A DNA stretch of 64,000 nucleotides, taken from NCBI GenBank assembly GCA_905372865.1, contig CAJPQT010000001.1, positions 124,001-188,000 on the forward strand, written 5' to 3'. The notes below the pieces were generated by a model. It saw nothing but the letters and a program-made list of their open reading frames with translations. It was not told where the DNA came from and ran no database searches. The stretch is from an uncultured Centipeda sp. GTDB taxonomy: Bacteria; Bacillota; Negativicutes; Selenomonadales; Selenomonadaceae. The position numbers and the translations under genes are program-made. Of this stretch, positions 52,629 to 61,487 are shown piece after piece (position 1 is the stretch's first letter; each line of letters begins with the position of its first letter).

Positions 52629-53621
52629 ATGCCACTTGTCGGAACAAAAGAAATGTTTAAGAAAGCCTATGAAGGCGGCTACGCCATCGGTGCTTTCAAC
52701 GTCAACAACATGGAGATCGTTCAGGGCATTACCGATGCTGCGGGAGAGCTCAAGTCCCCTCTGATCCTGCAGGTCTCCGCAGGTGCACGCAAATATGCGC
52801 GCCATGAGTATCTGGTTCATCTCGTCAAGGCAGCTCTCGAAATCAATGATATCCCCATCGCTCTGCACCTCGATCACGGCGCAGACTTCGATATCTGCAA
52901 ATCCTGCATCGACGGCGGCTTCACGTCCGTCATGATCGACGGCTCTCACCTGCCGTACGCCGAAAATGTTGCACTGGCAAAGCGCGTCGCCGAATACGCA
53001 CACGCGCATGGTGTTGTCGTTGAAGCAGAACTCGGTCAGCTCGCCGGCATTGAAGACGATGTCAACGTCTCCGCCGAGGACGCATCCTATACGAAGCCAG
53101 AGGAAGTGCAGGACTTCGTCGAGAAGACGGGCGTTGACTCTCTCGCAATCGCGATTGGCACCTCGCACGGCGCGTTCAAATTCACGCCGGATCAGTGCAC
53201 GCGCAACGCAGACGGTGTTCTTGTGCCGCCGCCGCTCCGTTTCGACATCCTCGAGGAGATCGAAAAGCGCATCCCCGGTTTCCCCATCGTCCTCCACGGT
53301 GCGTCCTCTGTCATTCCGAAGTATGTGAAGATCATCAACGAGAACGGCGGACATATGCCGGATGCCGTCGGCATCCCCGAGGATCAGCTGCGCCGCGCAG
53401 CAAAGTCCTCCGTCTGCAAGATCAACATCGACTCCGACCTCCGTCTTGCGATGACGGCCGGCATCCGCGAGCACTTCAAGAAGGAGCCGTCGCACTTCGA
53501 CCCGCGTCAGTATCTGACCGATGGCCGCAGCTACATCAAGGAGCTCGTCACCCACAAGATCAAAGAGGTTCTTGGTTCTGATGGGAAAGCGCCGGAAATT
53601 CAGGCGCTTCTCAACAAGTAA
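52629..53621 (+). CDS. fba: Class II fructose-1,6-bisphosphate aldolase
   Basis: A 330-residue zinc aldolase of glycolysis and gluconeogenesis. Zinc and active-site segments are visible: IALHLDHGADFD, VEAELGQLAGIEDDV, AIGTSHGAFKF, FPIVLHGASSV and KINIDSDLRLA. Length and motifs place it in the class IIB type used by many Firmicutes. ATG 52629 follows TAGGGGG. Ten upstream codons in frame are not family sequence. A terminator follows. Confidence 0.96.
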   Translation: MPLVGTKEMFKKAYEGGYAIGAFNVNNMEIVQGITDAAGELKSPLILQVSAGARKYARHEYLVHLVKAALEINDIPIALHLDHGADFDICKSCIDGGFTSVMIDGSHLPYAENVALAKRVAEYAHAHGVVVEAELGQLAGIEDDVNVSAEDASYTKPEEVQDFVEKTGVDSLAIAIGTSHGAFKFTPDQCTRNADGVLVPPPLRFDILEEIEKRIPGFPIVLHGASSVIPKYVKIINENGGHMPDAVGIPEDQLRRAAKSSVCKINIDSDLRLAMTAGIREHFKKEPSHFDPRQYLTDGRSYIKELVTHKIKEVLGSDGKAPEIQALLNK

Positions 53622-53661
53622 CATCGCCTCGCTGACATAACGAAGAAAACGTGATATTGGG

Positions 53662-53702
53662 CTGTTGCACGAAGCTTGGAAACTTCGTGCAACAGTTTTT
53701 TT
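53662..53702 (+). terminator. Terminator of fba
   Basis: A perfect 13-bp stem (CTGTTGCACGAAG / CTTCGTGCAACAG, loop CTTGGAAA) followed by seven T, 40 bases after the stop. The stem sequence recurs in imperfect form at 31064-31105. Confidence 0.93.
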
Positions 53703-53734
53703 ATCTCTGTCCATTCCCATGCCATTCTGCTTAC

Positions 53735-53763
53735 TGGACAGCACCCTATTTTTACGCTATAAT
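53735..53763 (+). promoter_or_regulatory. Promoter of lysC
   Basis: TGGACA (53735-53740) and TATAAT (53758-53763) are 17 bases apart. The leader of about 45 bases is too short for a lysine riboswitch. Confidence 0.8.
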
Positions 53764-53815
53764 GCGTTCAGCATTCACCATGATGGGAATCATATCAACC
53801 ATAGGGGGACATTAT

Positions 53816-55045
53816 ATGGCACTCATTGTAAAGAAATTTGGCGGCAGTTCCGTCGCAACGCCTGAAAAAATCAAAAATATAGCGAAGCGAATCCTGAGCG
53901 AGAAAGCCCCCGATGATCGTATTGTCATGGTTGTTTCGGCCATGGGCGACACGACGGATGATCTCATCGCCCTCGCGGGTGAAGTTGTGGAGAGCCCCTA
54001 TCATTATGCGCGCGAGATGGATATGCTCATGACGACGGGCGAGCAGGTCTCCATCGCACTCCTTGCGATGGCATTCCGCTCCCTGGGACAACCTGCTATC
54101 TCCCTTACGGGCGCAATGGCGGGCATGAGGACCGACAGCGCACATACGAAGGGGCGTATTCTAGGTCTTGAGCCAAAGCGTGTGCACGAGGAGCTGGACA
54201 AAGGCAATATCGTTGTCATTGCGGGATTCCAAGGAACGGATGCGGAAGGCAATCCCGTAACCCTCGGACGCGGCGGCTCAGATACCTCTGCCGTTGCAAT
54301 TGCGGGTGCCGTTGGCGCGGATACCTGCGAGATCTTCACGGATGTCGACGGGATCTATTCTGCAGATCCGCGCATTGCAAAGGGTGCACGCCGTATGCGT
54401 GAAATTACCTACAACGAAATGCTTGAGATGGCGCGTCTTGGTGCAGGTGTCATGCAGCCACGCTCCGTGGAGATGGGACAACTCTATGGTATCCCCATTC
54501 ACGTCCGTTCAACCTTCACGTCAGAACCGGGAACTATCATTAGGGAGGAATACACAGTGGAAGAAAAATCCTTTATCATTCGCGGCGTTACCCATGACGA
54601 ACACGTCTCCAAGATCACCGTTCTCGGTGTCTCCAACGTCCCCGGGGTTGCACACAAGATCTTCTCCGCACTTGCAGATGCCAACATTGACGTGGATATG
54701 ATCGTGCAGAGCATTCGCAGTGCCGAATCCAATATGACCGATATGGTCTTTACCGTCGCTACCATCGATGCGGAGGAAGCAAAACAGGTCGTCGAGGGCA
54801 TCTCTGCAGAAATCAAGGCCTCCGCCGTCGCCATCGACAACGACGTCGCGAAGATCTCCATCGTTGGTGCCGGTATGCTCGGCAGCCCCGGAATTGCCTC
54901 TCGTATGTTCGGAGCTCTGTCGAGTGCTGATATCAACATTGAGATCATCAGCACCTCCGAGATCAGCATCTCCTGCCTCATCAAAGGCGGCAGCGTCAAG
55001 GATGCGGTCAACCGCATTCACGACGAGTTCTTCCCGAACGCATAA
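53816..55045 (+). CDS. lysC: Aspartate kinase
   Basis: A 409-residue monofunctional aspartokinase, entry enzyme for lysine, threonine and methionine. The kinase domain opens IVKKFGGSSVATPEKI and has GRGGSDTSAVAIAGAVGADTCEIFTDVDG. Two ACT domains follow at about 265-405 (ITVLGVSNVPGVAHKI and ISIVGAGMLGSPGIASRMF), so end-product feedback is expected. ATG 53816 follows AGGGGGAC. The open frame 55 codons upstream crosses the promoter and is not translated. Confidence 0.95.
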   Translation: MALIVKKFGGSSVATPEKIKNIAKRILSEKAPDDRIVMVVSAMGDTTDDLIALAGEVVESPYHYAREMDMLMTTGEQVSIALLAMAFRSLGQPAISLTGAMAGMRTDSAHTKGRILGLEPKRVHEELDKGNIVVIAGFQGTDAEGNPVTLGRGGSDTSAVAIAGAVGADTCEIFTDVDGIYSADPRIAKGARRMREITYNEMLEMARLGAGVMQPRSVEMGQLYGIPIHVRSTFTSEPGTIIREEYTVEEKSFIIRGVTHDEHVSKITVLGVSNVPGVAHKIFSALADANIDVDMIVQSIRSAESNMTDMVFTVATIDAEEAKQVVEGISAEIKASAVAIDNDVAKISIVGAGMLGSPGIASRMFGALSSADINIEIISTSEISISCLIKGGSVKDAVNRIHDEFFPNA

Positions 55046-55115
55046 GAATACTTGTATACACCCACATATCCTGTGGACATAAACAACACAACGCGCTATC
55101 ATCATAGTGCATTTT

Positions 55116-55179
55116 AGGGAAAGCACGGATCATTGAAGCTCTGCCGTTGCATCGGGGAGTTTCACACGATTCGTGCTTT
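55116..55179. repeat. Possible repeat copy upstream of the aminotransferase gene
   Basis: GGGAAAGCACGGATCATTG onward aligns with the start of the element at 13257, ending in TGCATC in both. GAAAGCACG (55119-55127) and CGTGCTTTC (55171-55179) form a 9-bp inverted repeat across the copy. It lies 27 bases before the start of the aminotransferase gene. Confidence 0.4.
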
Positions 55180-55205
55180 CAAAACGAAAAGGAGAGCGTA
55201 TACAC

Positions 55206-56447
55206 ATGGCTATTCAGATGGCGGCATCGCACGCGGCATCAAGGAGACTGAAGGACGCAATTTTCGGTGCTGCTGCAGCATGCCGCGCCGCAATCGCCGA
55301 ACACGGCGAGGAGCGTGTTGTGAACGCAACCATTGGTGCGGTGATGGACGACGCAGGAAAACTCGCCCATCTCCCCACGGTCGAACGCGTCTTCCGCTCC
55401 CTGCCCATTGAGGATTATATTGCCTATGCACCGATCTCTGGGCTTCCGGAATATCTGGAGGCAGCGATCGACATCACCTTTGCCGGAAACCGTCCCGCAG
55501 GATACCTCGCCGCGATTGCAAGTGCAGGCGGAACGGGCGCCCTGCGCACCGCTGTCGATAATTATGTCGAAAAGGGCGATCAAGTACTCACATCGGATTG
55601 GTTCTGGGGAACGTACAATGTCATCTGTCAGGAACTTGGCTCCTCTGTGACGAACTTCCAACTCTTTGATGAGGTGAACCACTTCAACCATACGGCATTT
55701 TCCGCATCGGTCGACGCACTCCTCAAGAAGCAGGAGAGCCTGCTCATCATCCTCAATACGCCGGCGCACAACCCGACGGGGTACAGCCTCTCCTCCGAGG
55801 ATTGGGATCATGTGCTGGACTGCGTGAAGAAACACGCCGCCGCAGGAAAGAAAATCCATTTGCTTGTCGATATTGCCTACATCGACTTTGCAGGCGAAAA
55901 GCACGAAACACGCGCCTTTATGCAGAAGTTCTCCAATCTGCCGGAAAACATCCTGACGCTCTTTGCCTTCTCCATGTCCAAGGCATACACCTTCTACGGA
56001 CAGCGCTGCGGTGCGCTCATCGCACTCTCTTCGAGCAAGGCGGTCATCGACGAGTTCGGCGAGATCAGCAAGTACGCAGCACGCGCGACGTGGTCGAACA
56101 TCAACCGCGGTGCGATGACCCTCCTCACACGCATTCAGCAGGACAAGACTGCCTATGCGTCGTACGAGGCGGAACGCGATGCGCTCTATCGCCTCGTACA
56201 GGAGCGCGGCGATATCTTTATGCAGGAAGCGGCACAGTGCGGCCTTCCCGCACTCCCCTATAAGGGCGGTTTCTTCCTCGCCATTCCTTCCGCAGATCCG
56301 CAGGCGGTCTGCAACCTGCTCCACGAGGATCTCATCTTCGCCGTACCTCTGAAAATGGGCGTGCGTATTGCGGCTTGCTCCGTGCCAAAGACAAAAATGC
56401 ACGGAATCGCAGAAAAAGTAAAGTGTGCGATGGATAAAATGCCTTGA
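55206..56447 (+). CDS. Aspartate/aromatic aminotransferase-like PLP enzyme
   Basis: A 413-residue fold-type I aminotransferase related to AspC/TyrB. NTPAHNPTGYS, the cofactor Asp in VDIAYIDFAG, the PLP lysine in FSMSKAYTFYGQRCGA and the substrate Arg in GVRIAACSV are visible. SDWFWGTYN matches the aromatic ring-stacking Trp of this subgroup. Its place right after lysC suggests supply or use of aspartate, which is inference. ATG 55206 follows AAAGGAGAG. The rplM promoter overlaps its stop codon. Confidence 0.9.
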   Translation: MAIQMAASHAASRRLKDAIFGAAAACRAAIAEHGEERVVNATIGAVMDDAGKLAHLPTVERVFRSLPIEDYIAYAPISGLPEYLEAAIDITFAGNRPAGYLAAIASAGGTGALRTAVDNYVEKGDQVLTSDWFWGTYNVICQELGSSVTNFQLFDEVNHFNHTAFSASVDALLKKQESLLIILNTPAHNPTGYSLSSEDWDHVLDCVKKHAAAGKKIHLLVDIAYIDFAGEKHETRAFMQKFSNLPENILTLFAFSMSKAYTFYGQRCGALIALSSSKAVIDEFGEISKYAARATWSNINRGAMTLLTRIQQDKTAYASYEAERDALYRLVQERGDIFMQEAAQCGLPALPYKGGFFLAIPSADPQAVCNLLHEDLIFAVPLKMGVRIAACSVPKTKMHGIAEKVKCAMDKMP

Positions 56448-56472
56448 CATTCCGGTCAAAATTTCTTAGAAT
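56444..56472 (+). promoter_or_regulatory. Promoter of rplM-rpsI
   Basis: TTGACA (56444-56449) and TAGAAT (56467-56472) are 17 bases apart. The -35 box includes the TGA stop codon of the aminotransferase gene (56445-56447). Confidence 0.88.
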
Positions 56473-56478
56473 AGTGAC

Positions 56479-56576
56479 GTGTGATATTTTTCATGTATCC
56501 ATTAGCCCCGGAGGCATGAGAGGATATTGCATCAACTCATCATATTGAATGCTCTTACTCTCTAGGGGGGAATTAC
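56479..56576 (+). promoter_or_regulatory. Leader of rplM, possible L13 leader RNA
   Basis: About 98 untranslated bases lie between the promoter and rplM. They contain pairing segments such as ATGAG/CTCAT and GCATCAA/TTGAATGC. L13 autoregulatory leaders are known upstream of rplM in Firmicutes, so this is a sensible candidate. I did not confirm the consensus structure. Confidence 0.45.
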
Positions 56577-57017
56577 GTGAAAACTACGGTTATGGCAAAG
56601 GCCGTCGATATTGAACGCAAGTGGTATGTGGTAGACGCTGAGAACCAGACGGTTGGCCGTCTGGCAGCGGAGATTGCAAAGGTTCTGCGCGGCAAGAACA
56701 AGCCCATCTACACGCCGCACGTCGACACCGGCGATTATGTCATTGTCATCAATGCTGAGAAAGTGAAGTTCACGGGAAAGAAGCTGACGGACAAGACCTA
56801 CTTCCGTCATTCCGGCTATCAGGGCGGCACAACCTTTACAACCGCCGGTCAGATGCTCGAACGCTTCCCCACCCGCGTCATCGAACATGCTGTCAAGGGT
56901 ATGCTGCCGAAGAACAGCCTCGGCGCTCAGATCTTCCGTAAGCTGAATGTTTACGTCGGTCCCGAGCATCCCCACGCAGCGCAGAAGCCCGAACCGCTGG
57001 CGTTTGATATTCGCTGA
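56577..57017 (+). CDS. rplM: Ribosomal protein L13
   Basis: A large-subunit protein of 146 residues. ERKWYVVDAENQTVGRLA, YTPHVDTGDYVIVINAEK, GMLPKNSLG and LNVYVGPEHPHAAQKPE are conserved. The start is GTG 56577, with AGGGGGG six bases upstream, giving the usual MKTT start; ATG 56592 has no ribosome site. It is followed by rpsI, the universal pair. Confidence 0.97.
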   Translation: MKTTVMAKAVDIERKWYVVDAENQTVGRLAAEIAKVLRGKNKPIYTPHVDTGDYVIVINAEKVKFTGKKLTDKTYFRHSGYQGGTTFTTAGQMLERFPTRVIEHAVKGMLPKNSLGAQIFRKLNVYVGPEHPHAAQKPEPLAFDIR

Positions 57018-57043
57018 GTTTCGTAAAAGGAGGAATCTGTTCG

Positions 57044-57436
57044 ATGGCACAAGTCACTTACTACGGCACGGGGCGCCGCAAGACCTCGGTCGCACGCGTC
57101 CGCCTCGTTCCCGGCGACGGCAAGGTTACAATCAATGGTCGTGAAATGGCAGAGTACTTCGGTCTCAAGACGCTTGAACTGATCGTTCGTCAGCCGCTCA
57201 ACCTGACCGAGACAGTCGATAAATACGATGTTATTGCCAACGTATCCGGCGGCGGTGCATCCGGTCAGGCGGGCGCAATCCGCCACGGCATTACACGCGC
57301 ACTCATTGAGATGGATGCAGAACTGCGTCCTGCCCTCAAAAAGGCAGGCTTTGTCACGCGTGATCCGCGTGAGAAGGAACGCCGCAAGTACGGCCTTAAG
57401 AAGGCACGTAAGGCATCCCAGTTCTCGAAGCGTTAA
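57044..57436 (+). CDS. rpsI: Ribosomal protein S9
   Basis: A 130-residue small-subunit protein whose C-terminal tail reaches the P-site tRNA. YYGTGRRKTSVARVRL, GGGASGQAGAIRHGI and the terminal KARKASQFSKR are characteristic. AAAGGAGG precedes the ATG. A strong terminator follows. Confidence 0.97.
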   Translation: MAQVTYYGTGRRKTSVARVRLVPGDGKVTINGREMAEYFGLKTLELIVRQPLNLTETVDKYDVIANVSGGGASGQAGAIRHGITRALIEMDAELRPALKKAGFVTRDPREKERRKYGLKKARKASQFSKR

Positions 57437-57451
57437 TATACACGCAATACA

Positions 57452-57488
57452 AAATCCCTTCTTCATATTGCGAAGAAGGGATTTTTAT
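57452..57488 (+). terminator. Terminator of rplM-rpsI
   Basis: AAATCCCTTCTTC and GAAGAAGGGATTT form a perfect 13-bp stem around ATATTGC, followed by further T residues. Confidence 0.92.
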
Positions 57489-57517
57489 TTGACATTTTCA
57501 CATATTTAACATATTAT
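57489..57517 (+). promoter_or_regulatory. Promoter of the Rrf2 gene
   Basis: TTGACA (57489-57494) and TATTAT (57512-57517) are 17 bases apart in an AT-rich stretch directly behind the rpsI terminator. Confidence 0.8.
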
Positions 57518-57558
57518 ATTGCTATAAAAACTATGTTTTATGGAAAGAAGATGAGTCT

Positions 57559-58002
57559 ATGAAGATTTCTGCAAAAGGCCGCTACGGTATTGCAGCGATG
57601 GTATATCTCGCACGCAATTACGATACCTCCTCCCCTATCACGATCATCAGCATTTCAGAGCACCTTGGCATCTCCAAGATCTATCTTGAGCAGGTCTTCT
57701 CCCTCCTCAAGCGCAGCAAGCTGGTCAACTCGATCAAGGGCTCACAGGGTGGCTATCAACTCTCCCGTCATCCGCGTAAAATCAGTGCTTATGATATCCT
57801 TGCCTCGATTGAGCTTTCACTGATTGAAAAGACCGGCGCTGCCTCGGAAAAGATGGGTCAGCTCAATGAAATACTAGCACGCAAGGTCTTTGATGTGCTG
57901 GACAATAGCATCTATGAGGCACTGAACGCAATCTCACTGGAGGAACTTCTGACCGCGTTAAATCATGCGGAGAGCAATGAAAACCTCATGTACTTTATCT
58001 GA
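57559..58002 (+). CDS. Rrf2 family transcriptional regulator
   Basis: A 147-residue winged-helix regulator. It begins MKISAKGRYGIAAMVYLA, and the recognition region is ISEHLGISKIYLEQVFSLLKRSKLVNSIKGSQGGYQL. IscR-type members use cysteines near residues 90-105 to bind an Fe-S cluster; this protein has no cysteine at all, so it must sense something else or act without a cluster. Its targets are unknown. It is convergent with the DUF445 gene. Confidence 0.92.
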   Translation: MKISAKGRYGIAAMVYLARNYDTSSPITIISISEHLGISKIYLEQVFSLLKRSKLVNSIKGSQGGYQLSRHPRKISAYDILASIELSLIEKTGAASEKMGQLNEILARKVFDVLDNSIYEALNAISLEELLTALNHAESNENLMYFI

Positions 58003-58013
58003 GAAATGGCTGC

Positions 58014-59303
58014 TTATGCTAGGAGATTCATACCAACAAAGATCAGCAGGCCGATGCAGCCGCCCACAAGGGAACCATTGACGCGGATCCAAAGGAGATC
58101 CTGCTCGACCTTGTCATAGACGAGATGATTGAGCTCCTCATCGGTAAGGCGTGACAAGACATTCCCGACAATGACACCGACAAGAGTCTGAGCATGGAGC
58201 GCAGAACGCGCCAAGAGATCGTAGAGGACTTTTGTGATAATCTTCTGCAGTTCCGACCGCTCCTCGATCAGGAAAAGCATGTGCTGATATTCGACGTGAA
58301 GAATGCTCTGCAGATGGGTATAAAATACCGGCATATGTTCTGCAATCGGGTCGACCTCTCGTTTGAGATCCATCTGAAAGTGGTTTCGCAGCCCTTGAAA
58401 GAGCCGCGCCAAGGTTTCCTCAATGGGAAGTTCACAGGCAAGCCGCTCCTGCAGATCACGTGCAAGACGCAGAAGCTCAGAATCCTGTCGCAGATCTCTG
58501 AGACAGTCATGGAGAAGCGCGATGGCATTTTCCTGCAGAGGAGAATGCGCCCTTCCAAGTTCGCTTAATACGTGACAGGTATGACGTTGGATCAGTTCCG
58601 CTCCTTCATCCAAGTTGACCGTATTGGTCACCTCGAGCAGACGTGATAAAAATCCATCGCCTATTTTCTCATGTTCCAACCGTGCCAGTTCATCTCGAAT
58701 GGACTGACGGGTCTCATCGGCAGCAACTTCTTGGGCAAGAAGCCGGGAGATACGGACAAGTGCCTTTTGATCCCATTCATTTGTGTGGGAGAGCATATCA
58801 AAGCGACGCATGAGTTCGGAGGGATCTTCACGCAGGAGGATATTCTTGAGGCGCTCCGACAGGTAGGCAATCGCCTTCTTATTTTTTTTTCGCAAAAATG
58901 CCGCACGAATGAAGTGAAGAACCGTTCCCGTCATTCGTGCTTCCGTTTCTTCTTTGCGCAGATAATCCTGAAGCATGGGGAATAGGTGAATTTTCTCAAT
59001 ATGACGGAAGATCTTTCGCCGTGAAAAGAACTCCTTTTGCACCATGACGACAATCGCCTTGATAAAACTGTCCCGTCGACGCGGCAGAATCGCCGTATGG
59101 TATGGAAATCCGAGAGGTCTGCGGAAGAGCGCCGTTACCGCAAACCAATCCGCGACACCACCGACCAGAGCAGCCTCGCTGACCATGAGCATCCCGTCCG
59201 TCCAGATCACAGACGGATAATGCAGATGCAGATATAGAGAGAGCAAAAAAAAGAAAAAGGATGTTACGAGAGCCGCATCAGCCTTATTCCATGCTCGGGT
59301 CAT
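58014..59303 (-). CDS. DUF445 family membrane protein, copy A
   Basis: A 429-residue protein of the YheB/YjiN-like DUF445 family. Membrane segments lie at both ends (about 12-45 and 405-429), with a long helical middle. The signature GGVADWFAVTALFRRPLGFP lies near residue 48. Function is unknown. ATG 59303 lies 11 bases after AAAGG and overlaps the stop of the related gene upstream. The two proteins share the signature but differ in the middle, so they are an old tandem duplication. Confidence 0.88.
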   Translation of the reverse strand: MTRAWNKADAALVTSFFFFLLSLYLHLHYPSVIWTDGMLMVSEAALVGGVADWFAVTALFRRPLGFPYHTAILPRRRDSFIKAIVVMVQKEFFSRRKIFRHIEKIHLFPMLQDYLRKEETEARMTGTVLHFIRAAFLRKKNKKAIAYLSERLKNILLREDPSELMRRFDMLSHTNEWDQKALVRISRLLAQEVAADETRQSIRDELARLEHEKIGDGFLSRLLEVTNTVNLDEGAELIQRHTCHVLSELGRAHSPLQENAIALLHDCLRDLRQDSELLRLARDLQERLACELPIEETLARLFQGLRNHFQMDLKREVDPIAEHMPVFYTHLQSILHVEYQHMLFLIEERSELQKIITKVLYDLLARSALHAQTLVGVIVGNVLSRLTDEELNHLVYDKVEQDLLWIRVNGSLVGGCIGLLIFVGMNLLA

Positions 59304-60535
59304 AGCGCCCACATCCTTTCTGCAAATGCTACGAGAAGCGACAGTCCCATACCGACAAAAGCGCCGACAATGGCACCATTCACGCGAATCATCTGCAGAT
59401 CGGTCTGTACCTTCCCCTCGACAAAGGCAATGAGTTCGTCATCCGATTTCCGATTCAGATAGTCACGAACAAAGTCTGCGATCATTCCGTGATGTTTCTC
59501 TACCTCTTCCGCAGCCAGATTTTTCATCCATCGGTCCGCACGATTCTGCCAGCTTTCCGAATGTGCAAATACGTCCATCTTTTCATTTAAGAGTTCTTTA
59601 ATATACGGAATCCAGAAGGGATGACTGCCCTTCATGCGGTGCTCGATAAAGTTGGTCAGAATGTTTTCGAGCTCAATATGCTCAATCACATGAATTTTGT
59701 ACCGGTGGAGTGCTTCGCGCAGATTCGGATTGGTACGAAGCGTTGTCACGAAGGAAACAAGCGCCTGTACCCCATCTCTATGGCGGCGATCATCATGCTC
59801 CATCGCCGATTGCAGGATATCCGCCAACCGATCGGTCAGCCATTCTGCAATCATCTCATCATCAAAAAAGGACAAAACGAAGGCGCGAAACATCCCATCG
59901 CCCTCATACTCCGTACGTATGGAGGCAATATTTTCATGGAGCATTTCCTGAAATACCTGTGTCCGAATCAGCTGCAGCCCCATGCGGATCAGCATATTGA
60001 AAATGCGGTCTGCATGGGGCTCTTCGGTCAGTACGTCCAGCAGTTCGACAAAGCTGTCCTCCAAAGGAAGTGCATGAAGCGCCTGCATTACGTATGGTGT
60101 AAGCTCTTTTGAAATACGACGGCTGTCCACATCAGCGGCGACATGGCGCAAAATATCTACCGTTGCCTCGATGAGCCGTTCACGTCCGCCGCGATGTTCC
60201 AAATACTCCACGAGAAGTGCGCCGATGTTCTCCCGCTCGATCACTTCCATGATATTCTTTTTGCTGAGCAAATCGTCGGCGGAGAACTGAACCAAGGACT
60301 CCATAATACGGGCGCGATTGCGCCGGAGAATGTCCGTCCGATGCGATATGCCAAGCGGACGCCCGAAGATTGCCTTTACCGCAAACCAATCCGCAAGTCC
60401 TCCGACTGTCGCCGCCAAAAAGCCGTGATGAATCGCTGTCCAAACGAGGGAAGCCCCCCCCTGCCCTGCTGCCGTCCCTACTGCGCCGAATACACTGACA
60501 GCAAGTGCAAGATTTGCCTGATTTTCCTTCCGCAA
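59300..60535 (-). CDS. DUF445 family membrane protein, copy B
   Basis: A 411-residue paralog of the previous protein with GGLADWFAVKAIFGRPLGIS near residue 45 and the closing RVNGAIVGAFVGMGLSLLVAF membrane helix in place. The start appears to be TTG 60535, 8 bases after GAGG; no ATG fits. It lies 10 bases after galU and overlaps copy A by 4 bases, so all three may be one transcript. Confidence 0.87.
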   Translation of the reverse strand: MRKENQANLALAVSVFGAVGTAAGQGGASLVWTAIHHGFLAATVGGLADWFAVKAIFGRPLGISHRTDILRRNRARIMESLVQFSADDLLSKKNIMEVIERENIGALLVEYLEHRGGRERLIEATVDILRHVAADVDSRRISKELTPYVMQALHALPLEDSFVELLDVLTEEPHADRIFNMLIRMGLQLIRTQVFQEMLHENIASIRTEYEGDGMFRAFVLSFFDDEMIAEWLTDRLADILQSAMEHDDRRHRDGVQALVSFVTTLRTNPNLREALHRYKIHVIEHIELENILTNFIEHRMKGSHPFWIPYIKELLNEKMDVFAHSESWQNRADRWMKNLAAEEVEKHHGMIADFVRDYLNRKSDDELIAFVEGKVQTDLQMIRVNGAIVGAFVGMGLSLLVAFAERMWAL

Positions 60536-60545
60536 TCGGATCGCC

Positions 60546-61427
60546 TCACAATGTCTTCACAAGATTTTTCAGATATGACTGAAAATCTGTGCCGAGATCT
60601 GCACGCCTCAGTGCAAACTCAACGGTTGCCTGCAAGAATCCGAGTTTATCCCCCAGGTCATAGCGTTTTCCCTCAAAGTCGTAGGCATAGACCGCCTCAC
60701 GCTGCGCGAGGACCTTAAGTGCATCCGTCAGCTGGATCTCACCGCCTTTGCCCGGCTTGGTCTCACTGAGAATTGCAAAAATCTCAGGGCTGATGATATA
60801 GCGTCCGAGAACCGCCATCCGACTGGGTGCTTCCTCAAGCGCAGGCTTTTCCACCATATCAAAGACGCGCATGAGACGTGGATTCTCCAGTGTCTCTCCT
60901 GCAACAATGCCATACGAGGAGACCTGCTCATCCGAGACCATCTGACAGCCGAGGATGGAACCGCCGCACGCCTCGTAGACATCGATCAGCTGCCCCAACG
61001 CCGAACGCTCCGGATGATAGACAACATCGTCGCCGAGAAGGACAGCGAACGGTTCACTGCCGACAAAACTCCGTGCGCAGAGAATGGCATCGCCCAGACC
61101 GCGCATATATTTCTGCCGCACATAGTGCACATTGACATCGGTAGTCTCCCGTACGAGATCCAGTAAGTCCTGTTTGCCCTTGCGTTCAAGTTCGTGCTCA
61201 AGCGCCGGAGCCGAGTCAAAGTGGTCCTCGATGGCACGCTTTCCATGTCCGCTGATGATAAGGATGTCCTCGATGCCGCTTTCCAACGCCTCTTCTACAA
61301 TATACTGAATGGTTGGCTTGTCTACAATGGGAAGCATTTCCTTTGGCGTTGCTTTCGTTGCGGGAAGAAAACGAGTTCCATAACCTGCTGCCGGAATGAC
61401 CGCTTTACGAATACGTTTTTCTTTCAT
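60546..61427 (-). CDS. galU: UTP-glucose-1-phosphate uridylyltransferase
   Basis: A 293-residue nucleotidyltransferase making UDP-glucose for surface glycans. The N-terminus KAVIPAAGYGTRFLPATKATPKE holds the nucleotide site. VLLGDDVVYHP, GIVAGE, MVEKPALEEAPS and GEIQLTDAL are conserved. ATG 61427 has GGAG 8 bases upstream. Fourteen earlier codons in frame overlap the upstream terminator. Confidence 0.95.
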   Translation of the reverse strand: MKEKRIRKAVIPAAGYGTRFLPATKATPKEMLPIVDKPTIQYIVEEALESGIEDILIISGHGKRAIEDHFDSAPALEHELERKGKQDLLDLVRETTDVNVHYVRQKYMRGLGDAILCARSFVGSEPFAVLLGDDVVYHPERSALGQLIDVYEACGGSILGCQMVSDEQVSSYGIVAGETLENPRLMRVFDMVEKPALEEAPSRMAVLGRYIISPEIFAILSETKPGKGGEIQLTDALKVLAQREAVYAYDFEGKRYDLGDKLGFLQATVEFALRRADLGTDFQSYLKNLVKTL

Positions 61428-61453
61428 CTCATCTGCTCCATCCGTTATGTAAT

Positions 61454-61480
61454 AAAGCGCGAGGCACATTCTCGCGCTTT
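61454..61480 (-). terminator. Terminator of the malate/tartrate dehydrogenase-like gene
   Basis: On the minus strand AAAGCGCGAG-AATGTGC-CTCGCGCTTT, 8 bases after the stop codon, then ATTAC. The T run is short. It lies just before galU. Confidence 0.7.
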
Positions 61481-61487
61481 TTCTGAT

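Noticed and set aside
53764..53815. Lysine riboswitch before lysC
   Set aside because: The leader after the mapped promoter is only about 45 bases, far too short.
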